Assembly: GCA_019022495.1 (NCBI GenBank)
Contig: JAFEKR010000004.1
Span: 3,844,001-3,908,000, forward strand
Direction: 5' to 3'
Source: Epichloe hybrida
Lineage: Eukaryota; Ascomycota; Sordariomycetes; Hypocreales; Clavicipitaceae
Length of the DNA stretch: 64,000 nt
The translations under genes and the position numbers were made by a program. Below the pieces are notes generated by a model. That model had not been told where the DNA came from and ran no database searches. It worked only from the letters and a program-made list of their open reading frames with translations. Every line of letters starts with the position of its first letter. Position 1 is the first letter of the stretch. This document shows, piece after piece, positions 48,520-60,099 of the stretch.

Positions 48520-49865
48520 TATTAATAAGATAAACTCCTTACCTTACTTCCCCTAATAATAAGGTATCTTAAAAGCCTTTAGTAATAGCTTTTAAAAGAC
48601 TAGAAAAGAATAGTTTACTAAGGTAACTATAGCTATATTTATTTATACTTATAAAAAACTAGGAAAAGCTTACTTAACTAAACCTAAAGATTACTATATA
48701 GCCTAAACTTAATAATTAAATTATAAGGTTTATTTATACTAGTAAGTATTAAGATTAGTAAGGAGAAAACCTTTAAAAAAACTTTAAAGAAGATTTTAAA
48801 GGTTAAACTAAAGATATATTTAAAAAAGCTACTAATAAGCTTATAAGAGAGCTATAAAACTCTCTATAAGATAATAATATTTATATTAGCTAAGAAGTAA
48901 GCTTTCTTATTTTAATAGCCCTTAAATATATACTTTAAGAGATAATAATAACTTTATAGTTAGGAAATAAGTTATAATCTCCTAAACTATATTATATATA
49001 ACCCCTATAAGCTACTATATTAAAGACCTTCCTTAATATTTCTTATTCTTAAAGAGAATAATTACTCTATAAGAACCCTTATAATAATCTTAATTATATT
49101 AGGAGTTTAACCCTTAATAGCTTACTTTCCTTTCTTATTCCTTCCCTTTAAATAAATAAATTATAAAGAAAATATCTAAGCTTATAAAGAAATATATAAA
49201 TAGTAATTACTATAGTAAGAAGCTATATAACTTTCTTTTACTAAAGCTTATACTCTTTAAAAGTAAGTATAACTAAATAAACCTCCTTAAGTTATATTTT
49301 AATAAAGCATTTCCTATTATATTAATAGAAAATTCTAAATAGCACTTTCTTAATTATCTTACTAGTAAGAGCCTCTCTTATAAAGAGATAATTATAAATA
49401 TCTATTAATGCTTTAAAATAGAAAGTAATTAGTGGTTTTATTACTATAAGTAAAGTAATATAATCCTTAAAAATATTATTACTTAAAACCCTAAAAAATA
49501 TACGCTAAAGTGCCTTAAGATTTTATTAATTACCTTAAAGAGAGTTTATAAAAGGCTATATCTCTTTAATATAGTAAATATAAAGCTTTATAAGTAAACC
49601 TTAAATATAGTCTTTAGTATCCTTAAATATTAGGTAGTAAAGTATATATATACACTAGGCTTTAAGAACCTTACTAGTAATCTTTATAAGTTAATTATAA
49701 TTATAAAGAGTAATATAAGAAGTAACTAATACCACTAGTATTAAGATAAAGACCTATTAGAGGTAATATTTATAGACTACTAATATAGCTAATAAAATTA
49801 GAGAGACTAAGGAAAAGAAAGTTATTATAGTAACTTTAAATAACCTAAGTAATACTTTATTTATA
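48520..49865 (+). pseudogene. Copia X-A gag region, RIP-destroyed
   Basis: It is colinear with 55,060-56,400 of X1. Stops in every frame are TAA/TAG. Assigned to gag because it precedes the zinc-finger and protease parts in X1. A low-complexity TATCCTATT-type tract (48,270-48,400) lies upstream in the leader. Confidence 0.65.
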
Positions 49866-50023
49866 TATATTCTTTACGCTAGATAGCTAATTAAGTAGCT
49901 AGTCCTAGTACTCCAACTGCTTAGTCAAGAGGGAAAACCCTATACTAGGAAGAAAAACCCCCTTGCGTCTGTATACAGGCTAGCGCTAGCCCTCTTACAG
50001 GCCTACGCTGCGTTAGGTGTGGC

Positions 50024-51916
50024 CAGAGTATTGCACTAAAACGTGTAGTGTAGTGTAGTATTTGTAGTGTAGTGTAGTAACTACACTACAAACTACACTA
50101 CACTACAAACTACACTACACTACAAACTACACTACACTACAAACTACACTAACTACAAGGAAAAAAAAACTACATTACACTAACTATAAAAAAAAAAAAA
50201 CTACAATACATTACACTACAAATTTTTTTTCCTAAACTACACTAACTACAAATACTACAAATGTAGTATTAGACTTTTTATTAGTTATTAGTATTTATAA
50301 GGTTAAAAGAAAGCTAGTTATATAAAAGCTTTTATTATTACCTATTTTATTAAATTAGTTATAGAATTTATAATATTATATTATTTTTATAATTTTATTA
50401 TAACTAAGTAAGGTTATATATAATATTATACTTTTTTAATAATACTATTTAACTTAATACTTTATTTCCCTAATATAACTTAAAGAAAAACCTTCTTATT
50501 ATATTATTTACTATTTCTATAAATTATTTTATATTTCTATAAATTATTATTATTACTTATTTTAAAAAAACTATAAAAAAACTACTAGTAAACTTAATAT
50601 AAGTAGCTTATTATATCTTATTATAGCTTATAATAGCTTATTATAGCTCATTATAGCTTATAATAGCTTATAATAGCTTATAATACTAATATTACTAAGA
50701 TTACTAAGATTACTAAGATTACTAAGATTACTTATAATATTATTAGTGTTAAAGTTTAATAATAAATAAATAATAAATAAATAACTTAAATATAAATACT
50801 AGTAATTATAAGTAAATTACTATAGTAAAAGCTATAGTTTTTAATAACTTAGTATTTTAAGGTTTTTAAAAATATTAATATTCTAAAAATGTTTTCTCTT
50901 TTATGTTTTTTTAAAATAATAATAAATATAAAATAATAGTAATTATAGTAATAATAGTAATTAAGGTTATAAAAGTTATTAAAGCTTTTATAATAAGTAT
51001 AATATATTATATAAAACTAAGTCCTAGTATTATTTTTAAAAACAAGTTAAACTTATTTTTATAGCTTATTTAAGCTATATAGGGTAATTAAAATAATACT
51101 ATTAGTTATCTATTAATAAATTATAAATATTAGCCTATTATATTCTTTCTTTATGTATTATTATAATAAGATATATAAAGTTACTATATATAACTTCTTA
51201 AAGCTTTAGAATTATAAAGCTTAAAGTAATATTTAATTAGTTTAAATAGTAAATAAATAGTTTAAGCTTTTTTTAAGTTCTTATTATATTAATAATAATA
51301 TTAAAGTACTAAGTATATATTCTATTAACTTTTATATATTTATTTAGATTTCTAATTTAATTTAATTATATTAGTTTAGGGTATTTTTTAATTAAATTAA
51401 TAATAAAAATATAAAATAATTAATAATAATAGTAAATAAAATAATTAGAAGGTTTTTCTTAAAGTTATATTAGTAAAATAAAGTAATAAGTATAATAGTA
51501 TTATTAAAAAGGTATAATATTATAAATAACCCTAGTTATAGTAAAATTCTTAAAAAAAAGTAAATATTATAAATTCTATAACTAATTAAGTAAAATAGGT
51601 AATAATAAAAGCTTCTATATAACTAGCTTTCTTTTAATCCTTATAATAACATTATATAATAAAAAGGCCCACTTTTTTTTTACTAACACTACATTGTAGT
51701 TTTTGTAGTTAGTGTAGTTAGTAACTACACTAACTACACTATAATACAAGTAAAAAAAAACTACACTACACTAACTATAAAAAAAAAAAAACTACAATAC
51801 ATTACACTATAAAAAAAAAAAAACTACACTACACTAACTACAAGAAAAAAAAAACTACACTACAAATACAAATTTTTCCTAAAAACTACACTAACTACAC
51901 TACAAACAATACTCTG
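50024..51916. mobile_element. Complete hAT-like foldback element, 1,893 bp, 8-bp target duplication
   Basis: The termini are CAGAGTATTG and CAATACTCTG, flanked by identical GGTGTGGC (50,016-50,023 and 51,917-51,924). An 8-bp duplication with CA-G ends fits the hAT superfamily. The two ends are mirror images over several hundred bp (50,270-50,570 against 51,700-51,390), each with TGTAG/CTACA arrays outside and an ACTTTTTATTAG-type inner arm. The centre (50,570-51,390) is AT-rich with no transposase domain recognised, so it was probably moved in trans. Outer arrays are clean; the interior is RIP-saturated. Confidence 0.85.
50690..50730. repeat. Short tandem array TACTAAGAT
   Basis: Four near-perfect copies of a 9-10-bp unit (ATTACTAAG) occur in the middle of the hAT-like element, beside repeated TTATAGCTTATAATAGC tracts at 50,600-50,680. 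Low-complexity DNA. Confidence 0.7.
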
Positions 51917-53043
51917 GGTGTGGCTAACCGTAGGTGTTTAGTGCTAGCTTACGCTAGCCTTATCCTGTAGAAAATAAGAGAAAAAGAAGAGGAAAAATAT
52001 GCAGTAGTAATCCTAGCTAGCTCCCTTTAATGCTACTTTAGCCTTATGCTAGTCCTACCCTATGCCTCTTACTTTATTCTATAGTAAAGTAAATTCTAAT
52101 TTATAATAATAATTTACTTTTTCTTTGCTTTATTCCTAGCTTCTCTAGTGCCTTACTTTTTAGCTAACTCTAGCTTAGCACTAGTTTAAATACCTTATAA
52201 AGTCTAAGCATATAGTTTTATTTACTTATAGTAAGAGGTAGGTAATTTAGGCCTAGTGCCTAGGTGGTTTTACCTCTAGATTACTTACACGCTATCTATG
52301 CGTTTGTTTATCTTATGCTTTATTTTCTAGGTAATATTATAATTTATTCCCCCCCCCCTCTTAAGTATAAAAGAGGGCTCTTCCCCTTATAAGGTTTTAA
52401 CCTTTTTCCTTTTCTTATATTAAACTTCCTGTAGGTTTTTATTTTCCTTACCCCTTCTTAAAGCTATTTAAGGCTTTTCTAGCCTAGTATTAATTTAGTT
52501 ACTAATATTTTATATAGAAATTTATAATAGAATATTAATAAATACTATAAGTATTCTATTATTAGTGCTATTCTAGTTCTAATTTACCTAGGAAATCATA
52601 GCCTTAGAGAGGTATTTAAGGAAATCCCTTATAGTAAAATAATTAAAGTAAGCTAAGTTTAAAGATCTTAAAGTAAGTTATTTTTACCCCTATTTCGCGC
52701 CTATTCTAGGTCTAATCTAGGGTAGCTAGGTAAACCTTAAGCGCTGTAGTGTGTGTCTTATAAGACATAATTAATTGAGAATCTAGGGTACTAGTGCTAT
52801 AATATTGTTAGTAAGTTAGTTTATTACTAGCCTAGGAGTGAGGCTAATTTACATAGAAAGGGGTAACGTCTAGCGCTTGCTTTAACTATTAGGTTTGTAA
52901 CTATAGATATTCTAAGGTAATATTAGCATCCGTGCCTACTCCGAGCCTACTCTAGTGCTAATCTGCTCGCAGCCAAACGTCGCTAGCCAGTAGGAGAAGC
53001 ATTAGTGGTTGGTCAATACCTAGGCCAGGATACTTTATTTATA

Positions 53044-53987
53044 GTAAGAGTAGTTACTAGTTATTAAACTACACTAATATTAAATATTAGAAAGAGAAAG
53101 AAAGGTAATAAGCTAGTAAGAACTATTACTTACCCTCTATAGAGAAGAAGTTCTAGGTATTCCTTACTTTATTTAAAGGAAATAATAATAATGTTAAGAA
53201 AAAGCTATTATTAAAGGTATAACTTAGTATTATATAATTCTTCTATATAGGATTATAAATAATAGATAATATTAATATCCTTATAACGCTTAAGAATTAG
53301 GCTTTTTAATATACCTTACTTAAGTAAGAGCTATACCTTAAAGAGGCTTCTAATAAAGATAATTTAATCTATTATATATCTAAAGGACACTATTCTAAAG
53401 AGGTCTTTAAAGAAATTATACTAGATATAGGAGCCTTAGGCTAATTAACTACTAGTCTAGTATAAGCTAAAGCTTTACTAAGATTAATGCTATTATTAAT
53501 AATTAAACCTTATAACCTAGAAGTTACTTGCTTTAGTGCTAGATTAGTAATAACATATAGTGTTATTTATATGCCTATAAAGCTTAGCTAAATTAACTTC
53601 TATATCCTTAATATTACTATATCTTTTCTCTTTTCCCTTACTAATATAAATAAAATAAAGGTTAAGATTAATAACCTTACTAATGTATTAATTTAAAATA
53701 ATAAGACTATACTTATTATACGTAAATAGGGCTACCCTTAGTGGCTTCTAGAGGCAAGAGAAACCACTGCTTTTTACCTATTAAAAGGAGAGATTTATTA
53801 GCTTTACTAGAGGTTTAGTTATTCTTTAATTTAGTAGCTTATAAAGATCTTTTAATAAGCTAGTTATAATATTAAATACTATATAATTAAGAAGCTTACT
53901 AAAGTCTATTACTATTATTAGATAAATAGAAAAGCCCTTAGCTAGTTTAAATTCTCCCTTAAAGATAACTATAACTTTAACTATAAG
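53044..53987 (+). pseudogene. Copia X-A: zinc finger, protease and start of integrase, RIP-destroyed
   Basis: It begins within the equivalent of a CX2CX4C zinc motif (about 53,033-53,060). The protease active-site D-I-G-A lies at 53,424-53,435 (retropepsins use D-T/S-G-A). The integrase N-terminal part runs from about 53,720 and is cut at 53,987 by X1. An antisense 78-codon opening here is a by-product of mutation. Confidence 0.8.
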
Positions 53988-54272
53988 TGTGGCTTCCTTT
54001 GGACTTTCGGACAATAGATAGTCTAACCGTAGCCAAAGAGTGAAGCTACCAAAGGGATGCACGCAATGCGATTAGATACATTATAAGCTACCTCACTCCG
54101 TTAGTAATAGCACCACACTATAGCCTTACTTTTCCCCCTTTTTGCTTACTTTCTCTTCTAGCTAGATTTCTCTTCTTCTCCCTCTTCTCTTCTCTCTTAG
54201 TTATTAGCTATTATTAACTTTATTAAATTTAACCTCTTTACACTAGTGTAACATTCCTTAGTGTAACTAACA
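53988..54272 (+). repeat. 5' LTR of copia X1
   Basis: TGTGGCTTCC ... GTAACTAACA. The outer 130 bp are clean (GGATGCACGCAATGCG, CACTCCGTTAG); the inner half is mutated. Confidence 0.75.
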
Positions 54273-55059
54273 CTAATTAATAGTTAACTATAACTATAGA
54301 TAAGTTAGGTATTATAAGAAAAGATATTTCTATAAACGCTATAGCCACTACCTCTTATTATGCTAAATTAATAGTTATTACAGTAAAGAGGCATAACTAT
54401 AAAGTATGCTAAAGGAAGATAAACTAGAATCCTAGTAATAGGCTTATTAGACTTCTAAGAGATTGATTTATTAACTCTTAGGCCTTTAGGATATTTAGTT
54501 AATTATTAATCTTATTATCTATTACAAGAAAACTAACTAAATAACCGAATCTATTGCTATAAGGCATTTAATTCAAACCTAACGTTAAAAACAACCCTTA
54601 GCTAAGCTAGCTTACTTATATAACCTCCCTTTACACTCTCTTTATAACCCCTCTTCTCTCTTTATAGCTTTTTACGCCTTAGTGTTTTAGGCATTAAGTT
54701 ACTTCTACTTCTATGCTATCTTTACGGCCTATTCTTCTCTCTTTTTACTATTTTTCCTTCTTTTACACTTTTTCTATTATTTTTATTATTTCCCTCTGTT
54801 TATCCTATTAATCCTATTAATCTTACTAATCCTATTTATCCTATTCCGTTTATCCTATTTATTTCGCCTTATTTACCCTATTTATCCTATTTACCTTGTT
54901 TTTCCTATTTTCCTGTTTTGCCTGTTTTTTAGATTTACCTTGTTTATTTCTCTTAATAAACGCAGAAATTACGCTGTTATTATACTGCTATTTATTTTAT
55001 TTAAATTATTTAAGAAAACTAAACCCTTCTTAAGAAAGGGATAGAATTAAATATTAGAC

Positions 55060-58000
55060 TATTAATAAGATAAACTCCTTACCTTACTTCCCCTAATAAT
55101 AAGATATCCTAAAAGCCTTTAGAAATAGCTTTTAAAAGACCTCTAGAAAATAAACTACTACTATGCTTATAACCGCTTATAAGTAAGCTTATAAGAGATT
55201 AGAAAGAATTTACTAAGCTAAATCCTAAGACTACTATATAGTCTAAGCTTAATAATTATATTATAGGATTTATTAACCTTAGTAAATATTAAGGTTAAAG
55301 AGATAATAACCTTTAGGAATTATTTTAAGAAGACTTTAAAGGCTAGTCTAAGGATACCTTTAAGAGAGTAAATAAAGACATTATTAGAGAGCTATATAAC
55401 TCTTTACAAAACTATAGCATTCTTATTAAATAAGGCCTAGGATATCTAATCCTAGTATTGCTTTAAGAAGTGCTTTATTAAACTTTAATGCCTCTTTAGC
55501 TAGAAGAAAGGTTAAGATCCTCTAAACTACCTTAAATATAACCTCTATAGGCCACTGCCCTAAAGACCTTACTTAATGCTCCTAGCTCCTAAAGGGAATA
55601 ATTACTATATCCTCTATAAAAACCCCTATAATAATCTTAGTTATATTAGAAGCTTAACCCTTAATAGTTTAATTTCTCTCCTTAATACCTTCTTTTTAAT
55701 AAGTAAATTATAAAGAAAATCTCTAACCTTATAAAGATATATAAGGATAGTAACTACTATAGTAAGAAGCTATATAACTTCCTCTTGCTAAAACTTACGC
55801 TTTTTAAGAGTAAGTATAACTAAATTAACCTCCTTAAGTTATATTTTAGTAAAGCATTCCCTATTATATTAATAGGAGATACTAAATAGCACTTTATTAA
55901 TTACCTTACTAGTAAGAATCTCTCTTATAAAGAGATAATTATAAATATCTATTAACGCTTTAAAATAGAGAGTAATTAATAATTTTACTAATATAAATAA
56001 AGTAATATAACTCTTAAGAATATTATTACTTAAAACACTAATAAGACTAGGTCTAAATGCCTTAAGATTATATTAACTACCCTAAAAAGGATTTATAAAG
56101 GGTTATACCTCTTTAATATAGTAAATATAAAGCTTTATAAGTAAATATTAAATATAATCTCTAGTATTCCTAAATATTAAGTAGTAAAGTATATATATAT
56201 ACTAGGCTTTAAAAACCTTACTAATAACCTTTATAAATTACTTATAATTATAAAGAGTAGTGTAAGAAGTAACTAATACTATTAGTATTAAGATAAAGAC
56301 CTATTAGAGGTAATGTTTATAGACTGCTAATATAGCTAATAGAATTAGAGAGACTAAGGAAAAGGAGGTTATTATAGTAACTTTAAATAACCTAAGTAAT
56401 GCTTTATCTATAGTAAGAGTAGCTACTAGTTATTAAACTACACTAATACTAAATATTAAAAAGAAAAAGAGAGGTAATAAGCTAGTAAGAACTATTATTT
56501 ACCTCTTATAAAGAAGAAGTTCTAGGTATTCCTTACTTTATTTAAAGGAAATAATAGTAATAAGGAAGAGGAAATAAAAGACTAGGAAACATAGCTTAAG
56601 GCCTTTACTTAGGACTAAGATAATAGTAATAATAATATTAAGAAAAAGCTATTATTAAAGGCATAACTTAGTATTATATAATTCTTCTGCGTAGGATTAT
56701 AAATAATAGATAATATTAATATCCTTATAATACTTAAGAATTAAGCTTTTTAACATACCTTACTTAAGTAAAAGCTATACCTTAAAGAGGCTTCTAATAA
56801 AGATAATTTAATTTATTATACCTCTAAAGAACACTATTTTAAAGAGATCTTTAGAGAAATTATACTAGATATAGGAGCCTTAGGCTAATTAACTACTAGT
56901 CTAGTATAAGCTAAAGCCTTACTAAGTTTAATGCTATTATTAATAATTAAACCCTATAACCTAGAAGTTATTTACTTTAGTACTAGATTAGTAATAACAC
57001 ATAGCGTTATTTATATACCTATAAAGCTTAGCTAAATTAACTTTTATATCCTTAATATTACTATACTCTTTCTATTTTCCCTTACTAATATAAATAAAAT
57101 AAAGGTTAAGATTAATAACCTTACTAATATATTAATTTAAAATAATAAGACTATACCTATTATATGTAAATAGGGTTACCCTTAGTAGCTTCTAGAGGTA
57201 AGAGAAACCACTGCTTTTTACCTATTAAAAGGAGAGATTTATTAACTTTACTAAAGGTTTAGTTATTCCTTAATTTAATAGCTTATAAAGATCATTTAAT
57301 AAGCTAGTTATAATATTAAACGCTATATAATTAAGAAGCTTACTAAAGTCTATTACTATTATTAAATAAATAGAAAAGCCCCTAGCTAGTTTAAGTTCTC
57401 TCTTAAAGATAACTATAACTTTAACTATAAGATTATTATTAATATTATGCAAATTAATAGCTAGCTAGTCCTTTATATTGTTAATTTAGTAACCTTATTT
57501 TAAGCGGCCTAATTCCTTAACCCTAAGAAGCAAAAAGCTTATAATATCTAGGATATAATTAAAGAGTGCTAGATTAATATATATCTAGGCCCTCTAGACT
57601 AGATTATTTATAATACTAGTAATAACTTTGCTTTAGCTAAATTTAGGCATTATACTCGCTTAATGTTAATTAATATTAATAAGATACCTATTAAAGCCTA
57701 TAATAGTATTAGAAAGGTTAAAAGATATTATAGACCTCTTTACTAGGCTTATAATATTATTATAGATTTAATTAGTAAAGACATCACTCCTAAGTAGTAA
57801 CTTTAAATAGCTATTAAAGCTATTAATAACTTAGCAAGCTCTAATAGCCTTATGCTAACCTTACTAGTCTTTAAAGCTTACTTATAGATAATAGATAAGT
57901 TATTACTAAGTGTCTTTATTATTTAATAAGCTAAAGTAATTTAGAAAGTAACTAATAAAGTTTACTATTACCTAGCTAAAAGGTAAGTCTATAAGGCCCT

Positions 58001-59641
58001 TAGCGCCTAGAATAGCCCTAACATATTACTAATACATTAGCTATTACTATAGGCTAATATATATATATAAGGAGAAAAAGGTAAATAGCATAGCTTTTAT
58101 AAGCTATTAGCTACTAATAAGGAGACTTATATAGTAAAGATACCCTATAGCCTAGCTAAGTTTCACTTTATAGTAGTAAAGCTATACTATAAGAACTTAT
58201 AGTATATAAGGGCTAATAAGTAAAGCCTTTAGGATATTAGGGAATATAACCTAGGCCTAGAGGTCCTTACCTATAATATAGCCCCTTTTTACGCTATAGC
58301 CCTCTCTAATACTATAGTCTTATTATAAGAAAGGGCTAAGGGAGCTAAGAGAAATAAGCTACTTATAAAGGGTAATAAAGTAAGGGAAGAAAAGGAAAAG
58401 ATACTAGTAAAGAGAAAGTAAGGGAGGCTAAGGAAAAACCTTATAGTTTAATTTTATATTAATAAGGGCATAAAGAAGCCTATAGAGGCTATTAAGGCTA
58501 AAGATAATCCTATAGGAAGCTATAGAGTTAAAGAACTTATAGTAAGCCTTAAGGTAGCTAAAGCTACCCCTATAGGAAGCTATAAAGCTAGTAGCCCTAA
58601 GGAAGTAAAAATAAAGGTAATTAGGGCCTAGGTTTATAATCCTAAGGAGCTTATTAAACCTATAAAGCCTCTTATATTTATTAATAAAGACTAAGAGAAA
58701 GCATTAATTAAGGAGATTATAGCTAAAGAAATGCTAAATATAGTATTCCTTATAGTAAAAGAAAAGCCTAACTAAAACCTTACCCTTTAACTTTACTAAG
58801 AGGGAAAGATTATAACCCTAGGGAGCCTCTTTAAATAATCTAACTAAGCTAAAATTAACGCCTTATAAGCTTATAATATATTTAGATTTATAATATTTAA
58901 TCTAGTAAAGTATAGAGGCTACTAGATCTTTAATTCTTATATAGTCTAAGAGATTAAAGGCAAAGGCACTAAATCACTATGTAAGAAGTTATGCCTTATA
59001 TATAAGGGCATAATAATAGAGAAAAAGAGACTATCTTAACCTAATTGCTAATAATATAGCAATTAAGCTAACGGATTATTATAGCCCTTACTTTATTATT
59101 AAAGCAAAAGGGAATTTACCTTTAGCTATAAGTCATTACATAAGCTTACGTTTAATCCTAAATAACCCTAAATAGGCTAATTATTATAAAGTTACTAAAG
59201 CAAATTACACACCTCTTTTTAAAAGGTATAATAATAAAGGTAATTAAGCCCCTTTATAGGATTATAGAGGCTAGAACTCACTAGTAAGTAATATATTTTT
59301 GCCACTATAGGGATAATCTTAATATAATAACCTTAATATATAATCCCTGCCTACTAATCACAGCCCTAAATAATAAAAACCTCTTTAGTATTATAGGAAT
59401 GTAAATAAATAACACACTAGGCCTTAGTAATAATAACTTCTTTAAGAAAGAAAAAAAAGAGCTCTAGAAGGCAAAGTTTATAGCTAAAGAAAAACAACGC
59501 CTAATAACTACAAATCCCCTTATCTTTAGTAGCTATATCCTAACTTAAAATAATAATAATTTGCTAACCTTAAACTAAAAAGGCTAAAGTTAGAAGATTA
59601 AGGAGATTAACCTATAATTACTAATAGCAAGGCAGGATTAC
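55060..59641 (+). pseudogene. Copia X1 gag-pol, RIP-destroyed
   Basis: Gag spans about 55,060-56,400. A zinc-motif remnant CFIYSKSSY is at about 56,402-56,428 (Cys to Tyr changes). The protease D-I-G-A is at 56,868-56,879. Integrase spans about 57,170-58,250, with KFSLKDNYNFNY near 57,400-57,436 and KAYNSIRKVKRYY near 57,690-57,728, typical of fungal copia integrases. Reverse transcriptase starts at about 58,640, with a YNPCLLIT motif near 59,340-59,363 followed by an N-N pair near 59,405, where the catalytic D-D belongs. Domain order is PR-INT-RT. No functional frame remains. Confidence 0.88.
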
Positions 59642-59911
59642 TGTTAGGAGTGCAGAGGTCAAAGATAGGATGTTTATCAAAGCGGGTCTTCGGAGAACCT
59701 TTAGGCCGTGCGGATAATAAAGAGGCTAGCTAGCTACAAGATAGCCATATGCTTATAAAGCGGGGTATTTATTAAAGACTACGCATATTATTAGTGCTAG
59801 GTTAGAGATTAAAACCTTTACGCACCTACCCCTAGCTAGTATCTATCTAGTAGTAACTATAATAGTCTTAGCTATTACTTTATTCTTAACCTTTTAGTAT
59901 AAGCTATAATA
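59642..59911 (+). repeat. 5' LTR of E3
   Basis: The first 130 bp keep CpG and TpG (GAGTGCAGAGGTC, AAGCGGGTCTTCGGAG, GCCGTGCGG). The end, AAGCTATAATA, is RIP-mutated as in E2. Confidence 0.95.
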
Positions 59912-60099
59912 AATTAATCTCTCTTAACCTTTTTAAGGATATAAAGCATTAGCTAGATTATTATATAGCTAATACTCTAAAGATCTATAAGAAACATACT
60001 AGTACCTTATAATAATAAAGCTATAGATAATTAGGAAAATAAAGAACCCTTATAATCTAAAACTATAGCTAATAGGGTGTAATAAACACTACTTAATCC

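Larger units (their letters stand above)
49866..53029. mobile_element. Retroposon-like element Y1 inside copia X-A, 14-bp target duplication
   Basis: It is flanked by ATACTTTATTTATA at 49,852-49,865 and 53,030-53,043. Without the nested hAT-like element it is about 1.26 kb. It shares its left part with Y-prime (7,594) and Y2. A C-rich run is followed by TATAAAAG (52,366-52,373), resembling a Pol II promoter. The two outer ends (49,890-50,020 and 52,920-53,029) are free of RIP. No coding sequence is recognised. The long duplication suggests target-primed insertion; orientation is unresolved. Confidence 0.7.
47464..53987 (+). mobile_element. Copia LTR retrotransposon X-A, interrupted by retroposon Y1 and cut by copia X1
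   Basis: 5' LTR 47,464-47,745 (TGTGG...TAATA, ancestral TAACA). The interior runs 47,746-49,865 and continues at 53,044-53,987 after retroposon Y1. At 53,987 a second copia, X1, is inserted and the rest of X-A is not seen. The continuity is shown by X1, which has the same sequence uninterrupted at 56,390-56,415. It is heavily RIP-mutated except for the outer half of the LTR. Confidence 0.85.
53988..59641 (+). mobile_element. Copia LTR retrotransposon X1, inserted in X-A and truncated by gypsy E3
   Basis: 5' LTR 53,988-54,272, then leader, gag, zinc motif, protease, integrase and reverse transcriptase in copia order (integrase before RT). It entered X-A after ATAAG (53,983-53,987); the matching right-hand duplication lies outside the window. 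Gypsy E3 interrupts the RT region at 59,642. It is RIP-mutated, though less so than X-A in places. Confidence 0.9.

Noticed and set aside
53826..54062. 78-residue minus-strand open frame
   Set aside because: It is antisense to copia X-A integrase and runs across the junction into the X1 LTR; the similar 60-residue frame at 57,270-57,452 is the same antisense shadow in X1.
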